Positions 1 to 5,961 are shown, numbered from the stretch's first letter. The stretch: 5,961 nucleotides of DNA from an uncultured Solobacterium sp. (GCA_900554555.1 USIC01000060.1:1-5961), one strand, 5' to 3'. The notes: a model not told the origin generated them from the sequence alone. Numbers and translations are program-made.

Positions 1-858
1 AATCAAAGTCGTTTGCAAAAGCTAGTGGATACCATCAATCGTATAGCTCCTGATGCGGTGGTGTTTGGAGGAGATATCTATGCACCTAACGCAACAATCT
101 CAACAGACTCTGATGGTGAGGTCGCAACTGCACTATCTTCCATCAAAGCTCCACTTGGTAAGTTTGCGGTATTAGGCGATCAAGATTGTGCAACTGCAGA
201 GATCAAGTCACATGTATTATCCATCTTACAAACTGCAAACTTTGAAGTGATTTCCAACAGTTCTGTATCGATACATAATGGTTCATCTGGTTTTATTACA
301 TTAGTTGGACTTGAAAATGAATTAAACAGTACTCCAGATGTAAATACAGCTTACGCTAATGTAAGTAGTGATAACTATGTCATTACAGTATGTCATACCC
401 CTGACACTGCATCACTAGTACCTCTTGATACAACAGATTACTTCTTGGCAGGTCATTCTTTAGGTGGTCAAGCATATTACCTCTTAGGAGCCTACTATGC
501 ACCTGAAAAAGCAGTCAATTATCTGCGTGGAAAACACTTAATTCAAAATTCATTTATGCTAGATATCACAAATGGAGTCGGTACAATCGGTGTCGATATG
601 CGTTTCTTAAGTCCAGCTGAAGTTGTATGTTACACACTAAAATCAACAGCACCTACAACAGAAACAAATACAACGCCAGGAACATTCAATGACAATCCAC
701 AAGCAACACCAACCCCAACACCAGAAACCACCCCAGAATCAACACCTGAGGCAACAATAGAGCCAACTCCAACACCAGAGGTGACTCCTACTCCAGCCCC
801 TACACCAGAGTCTGATCCTAACGCTACCCCAACACCTGTTCCAACCGTAGCACCATAA
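1..858 (+). CDS. Metallophosphoesterase-fold protein with Pro/Thr-rich tail, 5'-truncated by window edge, probably catalytically altered
   Basis: The frame is open from base 1, so the true start and N-terminus (signal or membrane anchor plus the first metal motif, D-x-H) lie outside the window; the TTG at 13 is not a credible start. The 285 visible residues follow the YkuE-like calcineurin phosphoesterase layout in order: VVFGGDIY (bases 61-81, the GD metal motif), VLGDQD (169-186, where GNHD is expected), VGLEN, CHTPD (391-405), AGHSLGGQ (448-471, where GHTHGGQ is expected), then the closing G-x-G...R...PE block near 577-627. Known members hydrolyse phosphoesters using two metal ions. Here the Asn and His of GNHD and the second His of GHxH are replaced, so normal dinuclear catalysis is doubtful. 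From about base 643 the protein becomes a Thr/Pro/Glu-rich tail ending in tandem TAA TAA, without LPxTG or a final membrane helix. Fold assignment is solid; activity is unknown. An extracellular location is inferred from the tail only. Confidence 0.85.
   Translation, partial: NQSRLQKLVDTINRIAPDAVVFGGDIYAPNATISTDSDGEVATALSSIKAPLGKFAVLGDQDCATAEIKSHVLSILQTANFEVISNSSVSIHNGSSGFITLVGLENELNSTPDVNTAYANVSSDNYVITVCHTPDTASLVPLDTTDYFLAGHSLGGQAYYLLGAYYAPEKAVNYLRGKHLIQNSFMLDITNGVGTIGVDMRFLSPAEVVCYTLKSTAPTTETNTTPGTFNDNPQATPTPTPETTPESTPEATIEPTPTPEVTPTPAPTPESDPNATPTPVPTVAP
643..855 (+). repeat. Low-complexity Thr/Pro/Glu tail-coding repeat
   Basis: This is an A+C-rich, G-poor stretch encoding irregular PTPTPE, TPE and TPTP units, densest from about 703 to 852. 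Repeat units vary at the DNA level (CCA/CCC/CCT and ACA/ACC/ACT alternate), so this is a protein-level degenerate repeat and not a clean tandem DNA repeat. Such tails are common in cell-surface proteins of Bacillota as flexible wall-spanning or linker segments; here it is C-terminal with no domain after it. Confidence 0.8.
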
Positions 859-871
859 TAATCAAAACAAC

Positions 872-893
872 AAATCCACCGAAAGGTGGATTT
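872..893. terminator. Bidirectional intrinsic terminator between convergent genes
   Basis: AAATCCACC (872-880), loop GAAA (881-884), GGTGGATTT (885-893) form a perfect 9-bp stem with a 4-nt loop, in the 44-nt gap between the stops of two convergent genes. On the + strand the stem runs into TTTT; on the - strand it is followed by a T-rich stretch (GTTGTTTTGATTATT). It can therefore end transcription of the phosphoesterase-like gene and of the leftward four-gene unit. The U-tracts are modest, so efficiency is uncertain. Confidence 0.8.
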
Positions 894-902
894 TATCGTG
901 TC

Positions 903-1577
903 TTATTCAATTGTTGGAAATGTACTACGATCATCCAAATAAACTGGTGCTTCAATCATGCATTCATGTTCTGTTGCAAACTGAAATTCAATTAACACAG
1001 TTTTCGCAACTCCACCAACATGATCATAGGCAAACGTCACCTTTACCGGTAACATACCCACTTTACTAGCATATTGATATAACTCATTATATCTACTTGC
1101 ACGATGTACAAGATAGAAAGAACCATTCGACTTTAACAAACGTTTCACCGCTGTAAATAGTTCGCTAAGTGGTAAATTTTCTTCATGCCTACCTGCTCTT
1201 TTATACTGATTTACATTCATCAAATTTTGATTTGATGTAGAAAAGTATGGTGGATTACATGCAATGACATCAAATGGCTTATCTTGATAATCTTGAATCT
1301 TGCATGCATGTAATTGAGCATCCACCTGATAACGTTCTAAATTTTGTCTTGTTAGTTCAAATACTTCTGAAAACAAATCTACCCCTACCAGTTCTTTTGG
1401 TTTTCGTAATGATGCATACAGTAAGATAGCACCTGTATTACAACCAATCTCAAGAAAGCGATGATGGTGTTTGATACGTAGAAAACGACCTAACAATTCC
1501 GTATCCGAATTCATACGATAGAACTCATCCCCTTGATTGATAAGAAATTCTGTTCCGCCTAAATAATCAAGCTTCAT
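903..1577 (-). CDS. trmN6: tRNA1(Val) (adenine-N6)-methyltransferase family protein (YfiC/YabB/TrmN6-like)
   Basis: This is a class I SAM-dependent methyltransferase of 224 residues. Visible motifs: FLEIGCNTG (residues 41-49, SAM-binding motif I), VGVDL (64-68, acidic residue contacting the SAM ribose), and NPPYF (108-112), the catalytic motif of amino-group N6-adenine methyltransferases. After these come the family's HEE (131-133), a lysine-rich LLKSNG segment and LVHRASR (156-162). In the E. coli family member YfiC the product methylates N6 of A37 in tRNA1(Val); the same cytoplasmic role is inferred here. The length is slightly below the usual ~240-250 residues because the C-terminal end is short; nothing looks broken. 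The ATG at 1577 is supported by AAGGGA 5 nt upstream, and it overlaps the kinase stop by 11 nt, so translation is probably coupled. It is the last gene before the terminator. In Bacillus the homologue yabB sits beside a GIY-YIG gene and rsmI, which are absent here. A related DNA or rRNA target cannot be excluded from sequence. Confidence 0.88.
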   Translation of the reverse strand: MKLDYLGGTEFLINQGDEFYRMNSDTELLGRFLRIKHHHRFLEIGCNTGAILLYASLRKPKELVGVDLFSEVFELTRQNLERYQVDAQLHACKIQDYQDKPFDVIACNPPYFSTSNQNLMNVNQYKRAGRHEENLPLSELFTAVKRLLKSNGSFYLVHRASRYNELYQYASKVGMLPVKVTFAYDHVGGVAKTVLIEFQFATEHECMIEAPVYLDDRSTFPTIE

Positions 1578-3009
1578 GTGTTTCCCTTAGTTCAAACCAG
1601 AATGTTGAACCCTTTCCAACAATACTTGTAACACCATACTGTGCATCATGCGCATCTAAGATTGCTTTAACTATCGCTAGACCTAAACCTGTATTTAACT
1701 GATTTCGTGAGAAAGAACGCGATGTCTTATGATAACGATCCCATACGTATGGTAGTTCACTTTCAGGGATTCCTTCCCCATCATCACGTATTTCAAAATG
1801 CATCGTTTCTTCATCAGGCTTACGATAAGCTTGTATTGTGATGTGTTGTCCTACGGCAGTATGTTTTAAGGCATTGGTTAAAAAGTTTGTAATAACCTGT
1901 CCAATCTTCACCTCATCCGCATAGATATAAAGTGTTCCTGGAATCTTTAGCTCCACAATCTGTCCACCTTGGGTAATAGACTTTTGATTTAACTCGATAA
2001 TTTCACGGATTTTATTTGCTAAATCCATATTCCTACGATTGAGTACATAATTGCCTGATTGCATCTTAGCAAGCTCACTCATATCATTGATAAGTCTTGT
2101 CATATAATCCGTCTCTTTAATAATGACTCCTAAATGTTTGTCACGTTTAACCGGGTCATTACCAGAGATATCTCGAATCATTTCTGCGTATGCACGAATG
2201 TCCGTCATTGGCGTACGAATATCATGTGATACATTTGCCAAAAGATCTCTTCTTAACTCATCAATTTTAGATAGTTGTCGATTTGCTGTATTTAAACTAT
2301 TGGCAAGTTGCTGCAATTCTGTTAAAGAACCACCATCAAAATGCGCACTATAGTCCGCTTGTGATAGTTTCACAGCTTCTTGTTTCATACGAATGATAGG
2401 ATCAGTTACCAAACCCGAAATCATCAAGGACACTATTGAGGCAACGACAATCACGATAATCGTATAGAGTGCATATTGTCGTGTGAAAAACGTTACAACA
2501 CTATCAATAGGCTCAAGTGAAGTATTAACAAACAGATAATAATTACCAAGGTTTTCACGGATATGACGTGCATAGATAATCATCTCCTGTCCAGTACGCT
2601 CATTTGTCATATTCATACTGAGCTCGCCATTCTGTAATTTACTGTCAATCGTTGAAAGGTCTAAAAGACCCTGAATCTCTTCGGACTTAGGATCTTGTAA
2701 GGCGCAACCTGCACCTAAACTATCTGCACTGTAAATTTTTGTCCCACTGTCATTATAGATAGCGATACAAACGTTATTATTGACCGCTTCACGAATCGCA
2801 GACTCCACTCCATTTCCACTTGCATTATTTTTAATTAATGTTTGTTGGATATGATCAGCGACAGTACGTACTGCCGCAATCTTAGAATTACGATAATACG
2901 GACGAATTAAGCCAGTTTGTAATAAAGCGATAAATAACGTAATGCCAACGGCCATCGTAAAGAACGCTAGCCACAAACGAAAGCGGATACCATGTGTATC
3001 AAGCTTCAA
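1567..3009 (-). CDS. Sensor histidine kinase (HAMP-HisKA-HATPase_c), membrane-bound
   Basis: This is a 480-residue sensor kinase paired with the regulator immediately upstream. From the TTG start: cytoplasmic MKLDTHGIRFR, membrane helix 1 (~11-35), an extracytoplasmic domain (~36-177) with two cysteines (C81, C102), membrane helix 2 (~179-201), HAMP (~200-249, TDPIIRM at its start), HisKA with the H-box SHDIRTP (phospho-accepting His262), then the ATPase domain: N-box NFLTNALKH (Asn379), G1 DDGEG (409-413), G2 NTGLGLA (439-445), G3 GKGSTF (465-470). All catalytic motifs are intact, so it should autophosphorylate and transfer to the adjacent regulator. I prefer the TTG at 3009 over the GTG at 3048: GGAATGGGG lies 7 nt before it, the overlap with the regulator falls from 50 to 11 nt, and the short basic N-terminus before helix 1 is typical. 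The stop overlaps the methyltransferase start by 11 nt. The extracellular domain matches no sensor I recognise, so the stimulus is unknown. Confidence 0.93.
   Translation of the reverse strand: MKLDTHGIRFRLWLAFFTMAVGITLFIALLQTGLIRPYYRNSKIAAVRTVADHIQQTLIKNNASGNGVESAIREAVNNNVCIAIYNDSGTKIYSADSLGAGCALQDPKSEEIQGLLDLSTIDSKLQNGELSMNMTNERTGQEMIIYARHIRENLGNYYLFVNTSLEPIDSVVTFFTRQYALYTIIVIVVASIVSLMISGLVTDPIIRMKQEAVKLSQADYSAHFDGGSLTELQQLANSLNTANRQLSKIDELRRDLLANVSHDIRTPMTDIRAYAEMIRDISGNDPVKRDKHLGVIIKETDYMTRLINDMSELAKMQSGNYVLNRRNMDLANKIREIIELNQKSITQGGQIVELKIPGTLYIYADEVKIGQVITNFLTNALKHTAVGQHITIQAYRKPDEETMHFEIRDDGEGIPESELPYVWDRYHKTSRSFSRNQLNTGLGLAIVKAILDAHDAQYGVTSIVGKGSTFWFELRETHEA
1583..1588 (-). promoter_or_regulatory. 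Ribosome binding site of the tRNA methyltransferase
   Basis: On the minus strand AAGGGA precedes the ATG at 1577 with a 5-nt spacer. It lies inside the kinase coding sequence and fixes the start that gives the 11-nt overlap. Confidence 0.65.
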
Positions 3010-3667
3010 ACTTATACCCCATTCCACGAACTGTTGTGATGAAATCACGGTAAGGGCCTAAGTTATGTCTTAGCATCTTGATATGTGTATCAACCGTGCG
3101 ATCATCGCCAAAATAATCATAATTCCATACTTCTACTAATAAAGTTTCACGTGAGAGCGCAACATTTGGATGTGTTGCTAGATAAAGAAGTAAATCAATT
3201 TCTTTTGGTGTTAATGGAGCCTTTTCCCCATCAACGGTTACAACTCTACCAAGCACATCAATCTGTAATCCCTTAAAGTTCATCACATCGGAATTTGTCT
3301 GCGTCTTTTTACCACGCTCTAAAACAACTTTAATGCGCGCAATCAACTCCTTAGGTGAGAAAGGTTTTGTGACATAATCATCTACACCTAACTCAAAACC
3401 AAATAACTTATCATATTCCTCTTGTCTTGCGCTTAACATAATTACAGGAACTTGGTCAATACTCTTGATTTGTTTACAAGTAGAAAACCCATCTAACACC
3501 GGCATCATGACATCTAAGATTACACAATCAAAATGTGTATTCTTTACCTTCTCGATTGCCACCAGGCCATTCTCTGCTTCTTCTGTTTCAAAACCATTGA
3601 TTTCACAATACTCACGTACAACTTCACGGATATTTGCTTCATCATCTACAATTAAAATTTTTGCCAT
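2999..3667 (-). CDS. OmpR/PhoB-family response regulator
   Basis: This is a 222-residue transcription regulator of normal family length. The receiver domain (~1-118) starts KILIVDDE (acidic pocket Asp8/Asp9), has phospho-acceptor Asp52 in ILDVMMP, the switch Ser79 in MLSAR and Lys101 in TKPFSPKEL. The C-terminal winged helix-turn-helix (~127-222) shows LTPKEIDLLLYLA, the recognition-helix region DDRTVDTHIKMLR and the terminal hairpin TTVRGMGYKFE. By family knowledge, phosphorylation by the partner kinase promotes dimerisation and binding to direct repeats in target promoters; the targets are not visible here. The ATG at 3667 begins 1 nt after the dnaE stop (TAG, 3669-3671), and its ribosome binding site lies inside the dnaE 3' end. 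It overlaps the kinase gene by 11 nt. I see no reliable promoter of its own in the preceding dnaE sequence, so transcription at least partly from the dnaE promoter is inferred. It cannot be assigned to a named system such as WalR or PhoP from sequence alone. Confidence 0.95.
   Translation of the reverse strand: MAKILIVDDEANIREVVREYCEINGFETEEAENGLVAIEKVKNTHFDCVILDVMMPVLDGFSTCKQIKSIDQVPVIMLSARQEEYDKLFGFELGVDDYVTKPFSPKELIARIKVVLERGKKTQTNSDVMNFKGLQIDVLGRVVTVDGEKAPLTPKEIDLLLYLATHPNVALSRETLLVEVWNYDYFGDDRTVDTHIKMLRHNLGPYRDFITTVRGMGYKFEA
3017..3025 (-). promoter_or_regulatory. Ribosome binding site deciding the kinase start (TTG at 3009)
   Basis: The minus-strand sequence GGAATGGGG is followed by a 7-nt spacer (TATAAGT) and TTG. 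It is contributed by the codons of the conserved RGMGY motif at the regulator's C-terminus. The alternative GTG at 3048 has only a weak TTAGG about 8 nt upstream, and the in-frame GTG at 3027 has no visible site. Confidence 0.6.
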
Positions 3668-3668
3668 A

Positions 3669-5961
3669 CTATTTCTGCCTTACTATTTCTATTTGATTTG
3701 CTAAAAAGGAAGCTTCATCTTGAATTTTAGCATAAAACTGGATATATACACCCTTCACTAAATACTGACTATATTGTGAATAGAGATTTGGCATGACTGC
3801 CATATCACTTTCTCCTGTTTCATCAGTTAGTTTTAGGAAGCACATTAAGTCCCCTTTGCGAGTGCGGATTTGTCTTACACTTTGAATATATGCAAAACCA
3901 CGATACAAACCTCGATTACTATTTAGTTCCGCTAGCGGAGGATATGTAATTCCTAGTTTCTGTCTTAAATGAACGATTGGTTGTTCACCTAGATTAAATC
4001 CAAGCGCAGCCTTTTCATTTTCACTGAGTTCTTCTTGGCTATCTTTCATACGAATTACAACCGGTTTGGAAACAAGTTGTGGGTCGATGGATAATTGTGC
4101 GCCAAAAGGCACTTGTATCAACTTTGCATACTTGATAGCATCATCCAAGGTATTCAACATTGTAGTTCTACCTAAATCAAAATCATCAAGTGCACCTGCT
4201 GATATCAAACGTTCTAGTTGGGTTCGATTGATTTTGCGTAATACAACTCTTGCAACAAAGTCAAAGTAATCACCAAAATTTCCGCTCTTGTTACGTTCAT
4301 CAAGGATAGTTCTAGCCGCTAATGTTCCGACGTCTTTGATGATAGATAGCGGTAAAATAATCGACTTTCCATTGTGATAATAAATATCTGTGGAGCGATT
4401 TACATCAGGCGCTTCGATAGAGATATGCTTTCTTCTACATTCAGTAATATAGATTGCACTCTTAGTACTATCCCCGATTACACTATTTAGGATTGATGTA
4501 TAAAACTCTAATGGGTAGTTTGCCTTTAAATACGCCAATTGATACGCAACCAAGCCATAGGCAACCGCATGTGACTTATTAAAGCCATACCCTGCAAACT
4601 TCTTTGCTAAATCAAAAAGTTCACTCGCCATTTGATCACTATAGCCATTCTCTTTGCAGCCACGTACATACTCTTGTCTTAATCCTGCTAATTCGTCTTC
4701 ATTCTTTTTCGAAATAGCCTTACGAAGAATATCTGCTTTCACAAGTGAAAACTTCGCTGCAATCTGAGCCATCAACATGACTTGTTCCTGATAGATTGTA
4801 ACACCATAGGTTTCCTTTAGAATCGGTTCTAATTCCTTCGATGGATATACAACCGATGACGGATTCTTTCTACCTTCTAAATAAACATTGATTTGATCTT
4901 TCGGACCAGGTCTAAAGAGTGCCAACGCCGCAATAATATCCTCAAAACAATTCGGTTTCATCTTCCGCAATATATTACGCATGCCATCCGATTCAAACTG
5001 GAAAACTCCAATCGTATCTGCTTGCGCAAATAACCGATATGTTTTTGTATCATTCAGTGGGATAGATAAAATATGGAAATCCGGATTATTCTTATGAATC
5101 ATCTGTACGATTTCATCGATTGTTGTTAGATTTTTAAGTCCAAGGAAATCCATCTTAATAAGACCTCTTTCCTCTAGGTAATTTCCAACAAACTGCGTCG
5201 TTTTCATACCTTCTGCCATTTGTATTGTCGGAACGATCTCTTCGATTGGCTTTCCTGACATGACGATACCAGCCGCATGAATACTCTTATTTTTTGGAAG
5301 CCCTTCAATTCGTTTTGCCATATTAAAATATGCCATCAATTGTGGACTTGCATTGAGTAATACACGCAATTTTTCTTTTTGTTCATATGCTTTCTCAAGC
5401 GTAATCTTTGGTGTTTGTGGAATCAAGCCAACAATCATATCAATCTCACGCTTCGAGATATCCATAGCTTTACCAACATCACGTAAGACAGCGCGGGATG
5501 CTAAAGTATCAAAGGTAATGATGTTGGCAATATGCTGTTCACCATACTTTTGATAGACATAATCAATAATTTCTTGGCGATGGATATCTGGAATATCTGT
5601 ATCGATATCTGGCATCGACACACGTTCTGCGTTTAAAAAACGTTCAAATAAAAGATTATATTGTAAAGGGTCTACCATTGTAATACCCAAACAATACGCA
5701 ACCAAAGAACCAGCAGCGCTACCTCTTCCTGGTCCAATATAAATTCCCTTTTGTCTTCCATAACGAATAAAGTCATAGACAATAAGGAAATAATCTTCAA
5801 AGCCCATTTGGTGAATGACTTGTAATTCATGTTTTAAACGTTCAACATATGCAGGCTTTAAATCACCATTCAAACGCTTTTTCAATCCCGCCAGACATAA
5901 TTGCGGTAAATATTGTTCTGCAGTTATACCATCTTTTAATGGATATACAGGAATACCTGTC
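3669..5961 (-). CDS. dnaE: DNA polymerase III alpha subunit DnaE, N-terminus cut by window edge
   Basis: This is the C-terminal 763 residues of a replicative C-family polymerase; the frame is open to the right edge, so the PHP domain and start (roughly 280 residues by comparison with E. coli) are missing. The TTG at 5885 is internal, since family-like sequence (EQYLPQLCLAGLKKR) precedes it. In the fragment, GPGRGSAAGS is at 76-85. The three catalytic aspartates are present: PDIDTD gives Asp120 and Asp122 (5601-5603, 5595-5597) and KMDFLGL gives Asp271 (5148-5150), equivalent to E. coli D401, D403 and D555. Further on are GVTIYQEQVM (386-395), GYGFNKSHAVAYG (457-469), a helix-hairpin-helix (~576-594), EKAALGF (649-655) and an OB-fold (~685-760). 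No exonuclease insertion is seen, so it is DnaE and not PolC. In Bacillota DnaE extends RNA primers beside PolC at the fork; that role is inferred. It is the first visible gene of the leftward unit and stops 1 nt before the response regulator. The QLSID segment (622-626), where a clamp-binding peptide is expected, is poor. Confidence 0.96.
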   Translation of the reverse strand, partial: TGIPVYPLKDGITAEQYLPQLCLAGLKKRLNGDLKPAYVERLKHELQVIHQMGFEDYFLIVYDFIRYGRQKGIYIGPGRGSAAGSLVAYCLGITMVDPLQYNLLFERFLNAERVSMPDIDTDIPDIHRQEIIDYVYQKYGEQHIANIITFDTLASRAVLRDVGKAMDISKREIDMIVGLIPQTPKITLEKAYEQKEKLRVLLNASPQLMAYFNMAKRIEGLPKNKSIHAAGIVMSGKPIEEIVPTIQMAEGMKTTQFVGNYLEERGLIKMDFLGLKNLTTIDEIVQMIHKNNPDFHILSIPLNDTKTYRLFAQADTIGVFQFESDGMRNILRKMKPNCFEDIIAALALFRPGPKDQINVYLEGRKNPSSVVYPSKELEPILKETYGVTIYQEQVMLMAQIAAKFSLVKADILRKAISKKNEDELAGLRQEYVRGCKENGYSDQMASELFDLAKKFAGYGFNKSHAVAYGLVAYQLAYLKANYPLEFYTSILNSVIGDSTKSAIYITECRRKHISIEAPDVNRSTDIYYHNGKSIILPLSIIKDVGTLAARTILDERNKSGNFGDYFDFVARVVLRKINRTQLERLISAGALDDFDLGRTTMLNTLDDAIKYAKLIQVPFGAQLSIDPQLVSKPVVIRMKDSQEELSENEKAALGFNLGEQPIVHLRQKLGITYPPLAELNSNRGLYRGFAYIQSVRQIRTRKGDLMCFLKLTDETGESDMAVMPNLYSQYSQYLVKGVYIQFYAKIQDEASFLANQIEIVRQK
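3678..3682 (-). promoter_or_regulatory. Ribosome binding site of the response regulator
   Basis: Minus-strand TAAGG, inside the last codons of dnaE, stands 10 nt before the ATG at 3667. The spacing is slightly long, so ribosomes finishing dnaE may also reinitiate across the 1-nt gap. Confidence 0.45.

Noticed and set aside
13..15. TTG at 13 as the start of the first gene
   Set aside because: The frame is open from base 1 and the residues before it (NQSR) continue a typical phosphoesterase helix; the first metal motif would be absent. The gene is simply cut by the window edge.
448..471. GHSLGG in the first protein looks like the nucleophile elbow of an alpha/beta-hydrolase lipase
   Set aside because: It sits exactly where metallophosphoesterases have GHTHGGQ, is followed by Gln as in that family, and the GD, G-x-x-D, CHTPD and closing PE motifs occur in the right order. 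No alpha/beta-hydrolase catalytic Asp/His layout is evident.
643..855. Repeated CCAACACCAGA-like units as a possible CRISPR or tandem DNA repeat
   Set aside because: The units are irregular, lack spacers and are in frame as Thr/Pro/Glu codons with synonymous variation, so the repeat is at the protein level.
2123..2353. Plus-strand open frame opposite the kinase HAMP/HisKA region
   Set aside because: It is antisense to a clearly conserved coding region, has no recognisable domain and no good ribosome binding site.
3465..3704. Plus-strand open frame opposite the regulator receiver domain, with a hydrophobic end
   Set aside because: It is the shadow of conserved regulator and dnaE codons; the hydrophobic C-terminus is just the complement of the A-rich coding strand at the dnaE/regulator junction.
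3085..5553. Other short plus-strand open frames (3085-3276, 4066-4269, 5353-5553)
   Set aside because: All lie antisense within the regulator or dnaE, lack domains and ribosome binding sites, and show compositions expected of complementary strands.
3669..5885. DnaE starting at the TTG at 5885
   Set aside because: In-frame codons upstream encode family-like sequence to the window edge, and a DnaE without its N-terminal domain would be abnormal; this is truncation by the window.
1..5961. Possible novel multi-gene defence, mobile or toxin-antitoxin system
   Set aside because: Every gene belongs to a known family, no transposase, integrase, inverted-repeat boundary, nuclease or toxin is visible, and no non-coding stretch exceeds about 45 nt.

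Overview
This window carries five protein-coding genes and almost no non-coding DNA. Base composition is AT-rich, spacers are short and Shine-Dalgarno sites are purine-rich. The set of families (a DnaE-type polymerase III alpha subunit, an OmpR/HisKA two-component pair, a YfiC/YabB-type tRNA methyltransferase and a secreted-type protein with a Pro/Thr tail) fits a low-GC Bacillota genome. An Erysipelotrichia-like host is my best guess, but it rests on general sequence feel and not on a marker gene.

Layout. Positions 1-858 (+ strand) hold the C-terminal part of a metallophosphoesterase-fold protein whose start lies left of the window. It ends in a roughly 70-residue Thr/Pro/Glu tail. A 9-bp hairpin with a 4-nt loop at 872-893 separates it from everything else and can act as a terminator for both strands. 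From 903 to the right edge, four genes run leftwards in what looks like one transcription unit, in the order dnaE (5' end beyond the window), OmpR-family response regulator, sensor histidine kinase, tRNA1(Val)-type adenine N6-methyltransferase. dnaE and the regulator are separated by 1 nt. The regulator/kinase and kinase/methyltransferase junctions each overlap by 11 nt if the kinase starts at the TTG at 3009.

How the genes relate. The regulator and kinase are almost certainly a cognate pair: the kinase senses something outside the membrane and phosphorylates the regulator. The flanking polymerase and tRNA-modification enzyme are housekeeping proteins, and nothing in the sequence ties them functionally to the pair beyond co-transcription and translational coupling.

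The points most worth a second look are: (1) the metallophosphoesterase has lost canonical metal/catalytic residues (GNHD is GDQD, GHTHGGQ is GHSLGGQ); (2) the two 11-nt overlaps are nearly the same sequence, each upstream protein ending Glu-Ala-stop and each downstream protein starting Met-Lys-Leu-Asp; (3) the probable sliding-clamp-binding peptide of DnaE is degenerate; (4) a two-component system sits directly behind dnaE. I see no mobile element, CRISPR array, RNA gene, phage gene or defence system, and no evidence of a new multi-gene system.
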